In this document: positions 6,602 through 12,422 of the stretch, piece by piece
Layout: the number at the start of each line of letters is the position of its first letter
How positions within the stretch are numbered: the first letter of the stretch is position 1
Source of the DNA: Candidatus Hydrogenedentota bacterium
GTDB lineage: Bacteria > Hydrogenedentota > Hydrogenedentia > Hydrogenedentales > CAITNO01
Assembly: GCA_903822375.1 (NCBI GenBank)
Contig: CAIJOU010000055.1
Span: 1 to 12,422 of the forward strand
DNA length: 12,422 bases
Direction of reading: 5' to 3'
Position numbers and translations under genes: made by a program
The notes under the pieces: generated by a model
Databases searched by the model: none
What the model was told of the DNA's origin: nothing
What the model saw: only the letters and a program-made list of their open reading frames with translations

Positions 6602-6937
6602 ATGAACGATATAAGAATACCACCCGACGAGGAACTGGAGTTCTCTTTCTTTCGCAGTTCCGGTCCCGGCGGGCAAAAGAAGAATACGACCGATTCGGCG
6701 GTGCGCGTGCGCCATCTGCCGACCGGGTTGGTGGTGGTTTCCACATCGTCGCGGTCACAGTTTCAAAACAAGCAACTGGCGGTGCTGGAATTGGCGCGGC
6801 GTCTTGCCCTGCTGAACAGACGCCCGCGGACCCGGCACGCCACCCGTCCAACGCTGGGCTCTCGTGTACGGAGAGTGGAATCAAAACGGCACCGTTCGGA
6901 AATCAAACGACTACGGGGTGCGCCGGGGGACGACTGA
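6602..6937 (+). CDS. Peptide chain release factor-like (GGQ) protein, probable ribosome-rescue factor
   Basis: This 111-residue protein is a stand-alone RF-1 catalytic domain. SSGPGGQKKNTTDSAVRVRH carries the GGQ motif (23-25) that drives peptidyl-tRNA hydrolysis. It is followed by PTGLVV, RSQFQNKQLA and a basic tail rich in Arg/Lys (about 74-106). It has no codon-recognition domain, so it cannot be a normal RF1/RF2. The layout is that of ArfB (YaeJ)/ICT1 and especially of mtRF-R (C12orf65)-like proteins, in which the basic tail contacts the ribosome. Freeing stalled ribosomes or split large subunits is the likely role. Start ATG 6602 has AGGG six bases upstream and agrees with the promoter at 6522-6550. 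It is divergent from the zinc-ribbon gene. Confidence 0.85.
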   Translation: MNDIRIPPDEELEFSFFRSSGPGGQKKNTTDSAVRVRHLPTGLVVVSTSSRSQFQNKQLAVLELARRLALLNRRPRTRHATRPTLGSRVRRVESKRHRSEIKRLRGAPGDD

Positions 6938-7100
6938 TTCTCCGACTGTGTTGGCGAGGTGCGGCATGAACGCAAGAGACGCAGAGGACTCTTAAGGTTT
7001 CGAGTGCCCTTGGGCTCAATGTACACCTTATTGCCGTGGGGTCAATCCTGTTAGCGTGAGTCGCCACACGCCAGAACTGGGGTGGAGGGTAGTTTTCGCA
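6938..7100. other. Intergenic DNA, no gene seen
   Basis: No convincing reading frame is present on either strand. A purine-rich segment at 6969-6989 (AACGCAAGAGACGCAGAGGAC) contains an imperfect repeat of a CGCAGAG-like unit. GCCC/GGGC at 7006-7015 could form a very short hairpin after the release-factor-like gene, too weak to call a terminator. Confidence 0.4.
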
Positions 7101-7101
7101 A

Positions 7102-7150
7102 TGTGTCAAAATGAGAATTGCCGCAAGTAATTCCGCCCCAAAATGACACA
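7102..7150 (+). promoter_or_regulatory. Paired CAAAATGA sites 32 bp apart (possible activator sites)
   Basis: CAAAATGA occurs at 7107-7114 and 7139-7146, three helical turns apart. The first is preceded by TGTGTC and the second followed by CACA, so outer arms TGTGTCA (7102-7108) and TGACACA (7144-7150) are perfect inverted repeats. Both are followed by AATTG and CG. The position 105-150 bp upstream of the promoter at 7243-7272 suits an enhancer-type activator. Confidence 0.4.
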
Positions 7151-7242
7151 AATTGTCGCTGTGTTTCAGTGGGTGTTACGAGTTTTTCTGGTTTTTACGG
7201 GGGAGCATGATTTAAGTTTAAATGCGGCAGTAAGTTAAGAAA

Positions 7243-7272
7243 TTGATATGCACTGGCACGAAAATTGATAAT
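7243..7272 (+). promoter_or_regulatory. Overlapping sigma70-like and sigma54-like promoter elements
   Basis: TTGATA (7243-7248) and GATAAT (7267-7272) with an 18-bp spacer make a good sigma70 promoter. In the same bases CTGGCACG (7253-7260), four A, then TTGAT (7265-7269) matches the sigma54 -24/-12 pattern with correct spacing, except that the -12 GC is GA. Both predict a start near 7279. TAAGAAATTGATA (7236-7248) on the other strand fits the IHF consensus WATCAANNNNTTR. Confidence 0.6.
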
Positions 7273-7278
7273 ATCTTG

Positions 7279-7455
7279 TGGAGACGCACCATGGTTCGGA
7301 CGGACTGATAGGTCTAATCGTCATCAGGAGGCCGACGAATCAACGCAGGGAGACAGCGTCTCGTGGGTGAGACGTGCCGGGCAACGGGCAATGGTCCGGC
7401 GACAGGATTAGGCTGAGGGCCGACGGAGCTTTTGGGTTTCCGTCGGCCCTTCGTA
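7279..7455 (+). ncRNA. Candidate structured small RNA, family not recognised
   Basis: About 170 nt run from the predicted start near 7279 to a terminator hairpin ending at 7449. No gene follows on this strand for more than 1.2 kb, so it is not a leader. Possible helices: TCGTC (7318-7322) with GACGA (7334-7338), displaying AGGAGG (7326-7331) in an 11-nt loop; CGTCTC (7357-7362) with GAGACG (7369-7374); a long-range ACCAT (7288-7292) with ATGGT (7391-7395); and the terminal hairpin. GAGAC at 7281-7285 and 7350-7354 could compete for the same GTCTC. The ends are estimates. I see no hallmark of tmRNA, RNase P, SRP RNA or a known riboswitch. It could be a regulatory RNA acting by antisense or by protein binding through its looped GGA. 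Confidence 0.5.
7417..7455 (+). terminator. Hairpin terminator of the candidate small RNA
   Basis: GGGCCGACGGA (7417-7427) pairs perfectly with TCCGTCGGCCC (7439-7449) around an 11-nt loop, followed by T-rich but broken sequence (TTCGTACATTT). The stem could also halt transcripts from the minus-strand ychF-type gene, which ends 82 bp away, but no T-tract lies on that side. Confidence 0.7.
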
Positions 7456-7531
7456 CATTTGGGGGAAAACTGCCCGTCCATGGCATGCAGTCACGCGAAC
7501 CGGGGGGAGCAGCGGACAGGTCGTAGGCGAA

Positions 7532-8590
7532 TCAGACGTTGAAACGGAAAAGGAGTATGTCGCCGTCCTGGACAATGTACTCTTTCCCTTCCAGGCGCAC
7601 TTTCCCTTTTTCCTTGGCCTTGTGCATGTTCCCTGCCTCGATGAAGTCGTGGTAGGCCACCGTTTCGGCGCGGATGAATCCGCGCTGGATGTCGGAATGG
7701 ATAACGCCGGCCGCATCCACCGCCTTGGTGCCCTTGCGGATGGTCCATGCGCGCACTTCCGGCTCACCTGCGGTAAGGAAACTCATCAGACCGAGCATGT
7801 CATAGGCGGCCTGAATGAACTTGGTCCGGGATTCCTCGCCGAGGCCGAGTTCCTCGCGGAAGGATGCGCGCTCCTCCTCGGGCAATTCGGTGACTTCCAT
7901 CTCCATGGCACCGCAAAGGTCTATGTGGCAAAGTCCGAGGGCCTCTGCCGTGGCGTTGAGCCCGGCGGGGTCCTCGTTGCCGATGGCCTCGTCCCCGTAG
8001 TTTCCCAGCACCATGAGCGGCTTCTGGGACAGGAAGGTGTAGCTGCGGAGCAGGCCCGTGTCATGGGCGTCGAGTTCCAGCGTGCGCAGCGGGGCACTGT
8101 TCTCCAGGTGCGCCTTGCAGCGCTGCATGACTTCATATTCGCGGTCATGCCGCCGTTCCTTGTCGAGCCGTTCGATGCGGCGCTCGATGATGATCAGGTC
8201 CACAAGCTGGAGTTCCTCCTCCAGCGCGCGCACGTCCCGCACGGCATTGACGCTGTTCATGGGGTGCGTGATGTTGTCGTTCTTGAATGCCCGCACCACA
8301 TGGACCAGCGCGTCTGCATTCTTCAAGACAGTCAGGGCGGCGCTGTCGAGTGCCTTGTCCTGATCGGCCGCCTCGTTGGGGGCGATATCGAGAAACTCGA
8401 TTTCGGCGTAGGTTTTCTTCTTGGGCTTGTGGATTTCGGACAGACGGTCGATACGGGCGTCGGGGACCTTGATGACGGCGATGTTGGCATCGCGGCTTCC
8501 ATAGGCGCCCACGGCCGCATGGGCGCCTGTAAGGGCGTTGAACACGGTGGTCTTGCCGGACCGCGCCATGCCGATTATTCCTACCCGCAT
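7532..8590 (-). CDS. Divergent YchF-type P-loop ATPase/GTPase with TGS domain
   Basis: The 352-residue protein is close to YchF in length (about 363). It has an N-terminal P-loop GMARSGKTT (7-15), a helical insert (about 115-160), GNYGDE (196-201) where the base-recognition motif lies, and a typical YchF C-terminal TGS region (about 270-352: VRAWTIRKGTKAVDAAGVIHSD, FRFNV). YchF binds ribosomes and hydrolyses ATP in preference to GTP. Two core motifs differ from typical YchF. The P-loop reads ARSGKTT rather than PNVGKST, and the switch II segment reads DIAPNEA (68-74) where YchF has DIAGLVKGAS, so the DxxG glycine is lost. It is therefore a YchF-related subfamily rather than a plain YchF, and the symbol is left empty. 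The minus-strand site AAAGGTGA lies just upstream of the start. Confidence 0.85.
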   Translation of the reverse strand: MRVGIIGMARSGKTTVFNALTGAHAAVGAYGSRDANIAVIKVPDARIDRLSEIHKPKKKTYAEIEFLDIAPNEAADQDKALDSAALTVLKNADALVHVVRAFKNDNITHPMNSVNAVRDVRALEEELQLVDLIIIERRIERLDKERRHDREYEVMQRCKAHLENSAPLRTLELDAHDTGLLRSYTFLSQKPLMVLGNYGDEAIGNEDPAGLNATAEALGLCHIDLCGAMEMEVTELPEEERASFREELGLGEESRTKFIQAAYDMLGLMSFLTAGEPEVRAWTIRKGTKAVDAAGVIHSDIQRGFIRAETVAYHDFIEAGNMHKAKEKGKVRLEGKEYIVQDGDILLFRFNV

Positions 8591-8712
8591 AATTGTTCAC
8601 CTTTCTGATGACGGAGCGTCCCCTGGACACTCCGGGATTGTGCTATCCTACTCAGGAGGCGCGAACGGCCCCCGCAACAGCATACCGGGCGGCGGGCATG
8701 GAGGGCAAGCCG

Positions 8713-10179
8713 ATGCTCGAAACAGTGAACCTGAAGGCCAAGCTGGGCAAGGAAGAGTACCGAAAGGCGCAGGACACGCTGGACCTGCAACTGGGCGAGG
8801 CGCAGCGCAATCTGCGGGTGGCGGGGGTGCCGGTTCTGGTCGTTTTTGAGGGATGGGATGCGGCAGGCAAGGGATCTACCATAGGCCGGTTGGTGCAGCC
8901 GCTCGACCCGCGCGGGTTCAGGGTGCACAACGCCACGCCTTCCACCGCGCTCGAACGCATGTATCCGCCAATGTGGCGTTTCTGGAGCCTTCTTCCCCCG
9001 AAGGGGGCCATATCGGTCTTTAACCACAGTTGGTACCGTGAGGTGTGGAACGACCCGCTGGAGGAAAAACGCAGGGACAACCTGGCCGTGGCCTACGAGC
9101 AGATTCGCGTCTTTGAGCGTCAGTTGGCCGATGACGGCATGGTCATCGTCAAATTCTTTATTCATATCGACGCAGACACCCAGTCGAAGCGTTTCAAGAA
9201 GCTGCAGGAGGACCCGGCATTTTCCTGGAAGGTGGGTTCTGCCGAAAAGAAACGGAACAAGCAGTACAAAAAGTACCTGGCCCTGGCGGAGGACATGATT
9301 CGGGAAACGTCGACGCCCTATGCGCCGTGGACGCTAATCTCGGGCACGGACGACCGCCTGCGCAATCTGAGAGTGGCGGAAACGCTGGCCGCGGCCTTTG
9401 ACACGGCGTTGAACCGGCCCGCGCCCCCTCCGGCAACGCCCCCCGCGCTCGCGCCGCGCCGCAGCGGTCCGCTCGATCACATCAACCTGGACCTGTCCAT
9501 ACCCCGCGAGGAGTATGACAAGAAGCTGCCGAAGCTGCAGGAAGAACTGCGCCGGCTCCAGTATCTGTGCTACCGCCAGCGCATGCCGGTGGTGCTTGCC
9601 TTTGAGGGTTCCGACGCGGCGGGAAAAGGGGGGGCAATACGCCGGCTGACGCGCGAACTGGACCCGCGCGGTTATGAGGTGGTTCCCATTGCCGCCCCGG
9701 ACGGCGTTGAGAAGCAGCATCAGCATCTGTGGCGCTTCTGGCGGGCGCTGCCCAAGGCAGGGCATTTCACGGTGTTTGACCGGACCTGGTACGGGCGCGT
9801 TTTGGTGGAGCGCGTCGAGAGTTTTGCGCGGCCCGAAGAATGGATGCGAGCCTACCGGGAGATCAATGAGTTTGAGGCCGACCTTGTCGCCCACGGCATG
9901 GTGGTAATTAAGTTCTGGCTGCAGATTTCAAAAGAGGAGGAACTGCGCCGCTTCAACGACCGGCAAAACACGCCGGAAAAGCGCTGGAAGATTACCGATG
10001 ACGACTGGCGCAACCGGGAGAAGTGGGATGATTACCAGATTGCCGTTGCGGCGATGATCGAGCAGACTTCGACGACCCACGCCCCCTGGACCATCGTTGA
10101 GGCCAATGACAAATGCCATTCGCGCATCAAGGTGCTGCAAACGGCGGTGGCCGCAATACGAAAGGGATTGGGAGAATAG
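8713..10179 (+). CDS. pap: Tandem-domain PPK2, polyphosphate:AMP phosphotransferase
   Basis: The 488-residue protein contains two PPK2 domains joined by a Pro/Ala linker (about 236-248), the layout and size of class II PPK2 enzymes (Acinetobacter PAP is of similar length). Such enzymes move phosphate from polyphosphate to AMP, making ADP in the cytoplasm. Walker A is present in both halves: GWDAAGKG (47-54) and GSDAAGKG (299-306). The second half has the standard Walker B region DRTWYGR (356-362). The first half has NHSWYRE (104-110), in which the acidic residue is lost, so the C-terminal half is probably the active one. ATG 8713 is chosen for GGAGGG at 8700-8705, seven bases upstream; an in-frame ATG at 8698 is possible. 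It is divergent from the YchF-type gene. Confidence 0.9.
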   Translation: MLETVNLKAKLGKEEYRKAQDTLDLQLGEAQRNLRVAGVPVLVVFEGWDAAGKGSTIGRLVQPLDPRGFRVHNATPSTALERMYPPMWRFWSLLPPKGAISVFNHSWYREVWNDPLEEKRRDNLAVAYEQIRVFERQLADDGMVIVKFFIHIDADTQSKRFKKLQEDPAFSWKVGSAEKKRNKQYKKYLALAEDMIRETSTPYAPWTLISGTDDRLRNLRVAETLAAAFDTALNRPAPPPATPPALAPRRSGPLDHINLDLSIPREEYDKKLPKLQEELRRLQYLCYRQRMPVVLAFEGSDAAGKGGAIRRLTRELDPRGYEVVPIAAPDGVEKQHQHLWRFWRALPKAGHFTVFDRTWYGRVLVERVESFARPEEWMRAYREINEFEADLVAHGMVVIKFWLQISKEEELRRFNDRQNTPEKRWKITDDDWRNREKWDDYQIAVAAMIEQTSTTHAPWTIVEANDKCHSRIKVLQTAVAAIRKGLGE

Positions 10180-10222
10180 GGAAAGATGAAGGGCGAAGGA
10201 CTGAGTGGGAAGTAAGATGACA

Positions 10223-10234
10223 GCCGGGCCCGGC
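10223..10234. repeat. 12-bp perfect palindrome between convergent genes
   Basis: GCCGGGCCCGGC lies between the end of the PPK2 gene and the end of fabG. It could form a small stem in either direction but has no T-tract on either side, so it is not called a terminator. Confidence 0.4.
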
Positions 10235-10238
10235 CGTC

Positions 10239-10970
10239 CTACATGGCGAAGCCGCCGTCCACGCAGAGCACGGCGCCGGTGATGTAGGCGGCGTCGTCCG
10301 AGGCGAGAAAGGCCACGGCGGAGGCGATCTCTTCAGGCTGGGCACCGCGGTGGAGCGGAATGGCCTTGAGCAGTTCCTCGCGCAGGTTATCGGGGATGGG
10401 GGCGGTCATCTCCGTGACCGTGTAGCCCGGTGCCACCACGTTGACGGTAATGTTTCGGCTTGCCACCTCTTTCGCGTAGGCCTTTGAAAAGCCGATGATC
10501 GCCGCTTTGGATGCACAGTAGTGGGTTTGTCCGCCTTGGCCGCGCAGCCCCAGCACGGAGCTGACATTGACAATGCGCCCCGAGCGTTTCCGGAGCATGC
10601 CGCGTGCCGCCGCGCGGCAGAAGTGGAAAGTGCCGTTCATGTTGGTGCGCATGACGGCGTCCCAGTCAGCATCCTTCATGCGCACCAGCAGGCCGTTCTT
10701 TTCGACACCCGCATTGTTCACGAGGACATCAATGGCGCCGTATTTCGCCTCCACGGCGGCAACGAGCGCTTCGACGGCCGAAGCGTCCGTGACATCGCAG
10801 GCAAGGCCCTCCGTGTTCGCGCCGATTTCCCGGGCCACTCGGGCCGCCACAGCCGCATCACGGCCGCACAGAACCACCCGGGCACCCTCGCGTGCAAAGC
10901 GTTCCGCGCAGGCACGTCCTATTCCGCGCGTTCCTCCGGTAATCAGCACCACCTTGCTTTCAAAGCGCAT
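10239..10970 (-). CDS. fabG: 3-oxoacyl-[acyl-carrier-protein] reductase FabG
   Basis: This 243-residue classical short-chain dehydrogenase/reductase reduces 3-oxoacyl-ACP with NADPH in fatty-acid elongation. The nucleotide-binding TGGTRGIG is at 11-18, NNAG at 85-88, and the catalytic tetrad Asn110, Ser138, Tyr151 and Lys155 is complete. The C-terminal ...TGAVLCVDGGFAM is typical for FabG. Start ATG 10970 follows AAAGGAGG on the minus strand with about eight bases between. It lies 145 bp downstream of plsX on the same strand. The neighbour supports FabG over other SDR enzymes, although fabH and fabD, which often sit between, are absent. Its upstream gap could carry its own promoter. Confidence 0.9.
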   Translation of the reverse strand: MRFESKVVLITGGTRGIGRACAERFAREGARVVLCGRDAAVAARVAREIGANTEGLACDVTDASAVEALVAAVEAKYGAIDVLVNNAGVEKNGLLVRMKDADWDAVMRTNMNGTFHFCRAAARGMLRKRSGRIVNVSSVLGLRGQGGQTHYCASKAAIIGFSKAYAKEVASRNITVNVVAPGYTVTEMTAPIPDNLREELLKAIPLHRGAQPEEIASAVAFLASDDAAYITGAVLCVDGGFAM

Positions 10971-11115
10971 GAATGGGGCCTCCTTTCCACGAATGGGTAC
11001 TGCCTGCCGGCAGCGGGTGCAACCGTCCCGGCTGTCAGGCTGCAATCAACACCAACGTATGACGGGCGAGAGCGCCAGTACCGCAGTATTCCTTGGCGCG
11101 AAAGAGGCGCGGGCG
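10971..11115 (-). other. Gap between plsX and fabG
   Basis: This 145-bp stretch has no reading frame I would support. It contains a CTGCCGGCAG palindrome (11011-11020) and the strong ribosome site of fabG. A promoter for fabG may lie here but no clear boxes are seen. Confidence 0.3.
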
Positions 11116-12153
11116 TCAGGTGCCTTCGCCGCCCTCGGTTGGGACCACGCCGGTGTCATGCTGCCGCAACCGGTTGATGTTCTCGCGTATGCGGTCATTG
11201 AGGTGGTTTTCAACGGCAATCCTGGCCCCATAGATGGCGTTCTCCACGCCGCGCGCGGTGGACGCGCCGTGCAGGATAATCACCGTTCCGTTGATGCCGA
11301 GCAGGGGGGCGCCGTGATACTCGTTCGGATCGACCCGCTGCTTGATTTCGCGCAGCGCTTTGCTGGCCAGCACGGCGCCCAGCTTGCTCATGGAAGAGCT
11401 TTCAAACTGCTCACGCAGCATCTTGCCCATGAAACTGGCGACGGCCTCGCTGGTTTTGAGGAAGAGGTTCCCGATAAACCCGTCGCAGACCACCACGTCG
11501 GCCTTGCCCTCATAAACGGCCTTGGGCTCGATGTTGCCGACGAAATTCATGTGCTTTGCGCTGCTGAGGTTCTGGTGCACCTCACGGGCCACGGCACCGC
11601 CCTTCTGTCCCTCTTCGCCGATGTTGAGCAGGCCGACCCGCGGATTTTCAACACCCCACGCGTAGCGGGAATAGGCAATGCCCATTTCGGCAAATTCGCA
11701 AAGCTGCCTTGTGGTGCAGTCCACATTGGCGCCAAGGTCGAGCATGACAACGCGGCCGCGCATGGTGGGCAGGGTCTGGCTGATCGCGGAGCGCGCCACG
11801 CCCCTGATGGGGCCAAGCACGGTGCGCGCAGCCACCATGACCGCGCCGGTGTTGCCCGCACTGACCACGGCCGACGCCTCGCCCTCCTTGACCAGGCGCA
11901 TGGCGACGAGCATCGAGGAGTTCTTCTTGTTGCGCACCGCCATGACAGGCTGTTCGTGCATGCCAATGCTCTGGGTGGCGGGCCGGATGCTGATCTGCCC
12001 GCGCCGGGGATAGCCCGACAGCTTCTTGGTCAACAACGCCTCATCGCCGACCAGAATGACATGAATGTCGCTGTTGAGGCTGGCTTGGACAGCGCCCTCC
12101 ACTTCGACACTGGGCGAATTGTCCGAACCCATGGCGTCAACGGCGATTCTCAT
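11116..12153 (-). CDS. plsX: Phosphate acyltransferase PlsX
   Basis: The 345-residue length is normal for PlsX, which makes acyl-phosphate from acyl-ACP and orthophosphate to feed PlsY in phospholipid synthesis at the inner membrane. Family signatures are visible: MRIAVDAMGSD at the N-terminus (commonly AVDAMGGD), VSAGNTGAVM (98-107), LDLGANVDC (138-146) and a C-terminal LGINGTVIILHGAS. It lies directly downstream of rpmF, 22 bp after its stop, an order conserved in many bacteria. The ribosome site is weak (TGGAACAG), which fits translation from a shared rpmF transcript. Confidence 0.97.
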   Translation of the reverse strand: MRIAVDAMGSDNSPSVEVEGAVQASLNSDIHVILVGDEALLTKKLSGYPRRGQISIRPATQSIGMHEQPVMAVRNKKNSSMLVAMRLVKEGEASAVVSAGNTGAVMVAARTVLGPIRGVARSAISQTLPTMRGRVVMLDLGANVDCTTRQLCEFAEMGIAYSRYAWGVENPRVGLLNIGEEGQKGGAVAREVHQNLSSAKHMNFVGNIEPKAVYEGKADVVVCDGFIGNLFLKTSEAVASFMGKMLREQFESSSMSKLGAVLASKALREIKQRVDPNEYHGAPLLGINGTVIILHGASTARGVENAIYGARIAVENHLNDRIRENINRLRQHDTGVVPTEGGEGT

Positions 12154-12175
12154 AGTCTGTTCCAGGATGCGGTGA

Positions 12176-12358
12176 TCAGCCGTTCTTCGGCTTGATTACC
12201 AGGCGTCCCTTGTAGAAACCGCTTTTGAGGCAAACGCGATGGGGCAGTTTCGCATCACCGGAATCGGGGCATTCGGTAACATTGGCTGCGGTCAACGCAT
12301 GGTGGGAGCGGCGCATGCCCTGCTTCGCACTCCCGGTTCTTCTTTTCGGTACCGGCAT
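12176..12358 (-). CDS. rpmF: 50S ribosomal protein L32
   Basis: This 60-residue protein opens MPVPKRRTGSAKQGMRRSHH, the typical L32 start, and keeps the LPHRVC and GFYKGR segments of the C-terminal zinc-ribbon region. Typical zinc-binding L32 has CxxC...CxxC; here the pairs read C30-P-D-S33 and C43-L-K-S46, so the second cysteine of each is serine and tetrahedral zinc binding is probably lost. A GGAGGA site overlaps the end of the upstream gene, about nine bases before the start. It is probably co-transcribed with yceD and plsX. Confidence 0.95.
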   Translation of the reverse strand: MPVPKRRTGSAKQGMRRSHHALTAANVTECPDSGDAKLPHRVCLKSGFYKGRLVIKPKNG

Positions 12359-12363
12359 GGGAT

Positions 12364-12422
12364 CTAGTCCTCCGACTTCTTTGGCGCCAAGTCCGGAAAC
12401 AGGCGGGCCAGATCGGCCAGCG
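12364..12422 (-). CDS. C-terminus of YceD/DUF177 family protein (partial)
   Basis: Reading the minus strand inward from the window edge gives LADLARLFPDLAPKKSED and a TAG at 12364-12366, five bases before the rpmF start. DUF177/YceD proteins commonly end in a DPRLA-x-L-x-x-L type helix, and yceD is the usual gene before rpmF. The name rests on position plus this short tail, since the body lies outside the window. YceD is linked to 23S rRNA or L32-related ribosome assembly. Confidence 0.65.
   Translation of the reverse strand, partial: LADLARLFPDLAPKKSED

Noticed and set aside
6401..6715. N-terminal extension of the zinc-ribbon protein
   Set aside because: It overlaps the promoter and start of the divergent release-factor-like gene, and the ribosome site supports 6400.
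7291..7308. Five-codon ATG frame (MVRTD) within the candidate small RNA
   Set aside because: Too short and without a ribosome site; likely chance.
7279..7455. Identity as 6S RNA, tmRNA, RNase P RNA, SRP RNA or a c-di-GMP riboswitch
   Set aside because: None of the conserved sequence hallmarks of these families can be seen, and there is no downstream gene for a riboswitch. 6S RNA is hard to exclude by eye, but the long central-bubble hairpin is not evident.
7622..8608. 328-codon plus-strand open frame opposite the YchF-type gene
   Set aside because: Shadow frame; the minus strand carries P-loop and TGS motifs.
10567..12195. Long plus-strand open frame (542 codons) opposite fabG and plsX
   Set aside because: It is fully antisense to two clear enzymes, has no recognisable domain, and arises from GC-biased third positions.
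1..12422. CRISPR arrays, tRNA genes, insertion sequences, attachment sites
   Set aside because: No regularly spaced repeats other than the coding 39-bp units, no cloverleaf with conserved arms, no transposase or terminal repeats were seen.

Overview
The window is a GC-rich stretch of bacterial chromosome packed with housekeeping genes, with no sign of phage, plasmid or insertion sequence. Four predicted lipoproteins (one an entericidin-type peptide) and a periplasmic-type parvulin/SurA-like foldase point to a diderm. The lipid and ribosome genes are ordinary, but several proteins are divergent members of their families. This suggests an uncultured lineage outside the well-known Proteobacteria, perhaps a Planctomycetota/Hydrogenedentota- or deltaproteobacterial-type organism. 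That placement is an inference, and no single marker here settles it.

Layout: 2-112 holds the tail of an unidentified plus-strand gene. 262-1255 is a two-gene lipoprotein operon with a plausible promoter at 130-159; the second protein looks NTF2-like. 1376-2254 encodes a membrane-anchored TPR protein ending in four exact-length 39-bp repeats, closed by a strong terminator at 2292-2330. A tiny entericidin-like lipoprotein gene (2509-2646, minus) stands divergent from a 645-residue multi-pass membrane protein (2793-4730, plus). That gene overlaps tail-to-tail with the foldase gene (4700-5842, minus). A 29-residue single-span microprotein (5956-6045, plus) diverges from the foldase across an inverted repeat. 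It converges on a two-CxxC zinc-ribbon protein (6050-6400, minus). A short GGQ release-factor-like rescue protein (6602-6937, plus) has a clear sigma70-type promoter.

The region 6938-7531 has no credible protein gene but is the most structured noncoding DNA in the window. It carries two CAAAATGA repeats 32 bp apart, then overlapping sigma70-like and sigma54-like promoter elements that predict the same start near 7279. About 170 nt of potentially highly structured RNA follow, ending in an 11-bp hairpin near 7449. No downstream gene on that strand could use it as a leader, so I read it as a stand-alone small RNA of unknown family.

The right part holds a divergent YchF-type ATPase/GTPase (7532-8590, minus), and divergent from it a tandem-domain PPK2 polyphosphate:AMP phosphotransferase (8713-10179, plus). 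Last comes a minus-strand ribosome and fatty-acid cluster: yceD/DUF177 tail, rpmF (L32), plsX, fabG. The yceD-rpmF-plsX order is the classic one linking ribosome and phospholipid synthesis, but fabH and fabD are missing between plsX and fabG. L32 keeps only one cysteine of each zinc-binding pair.
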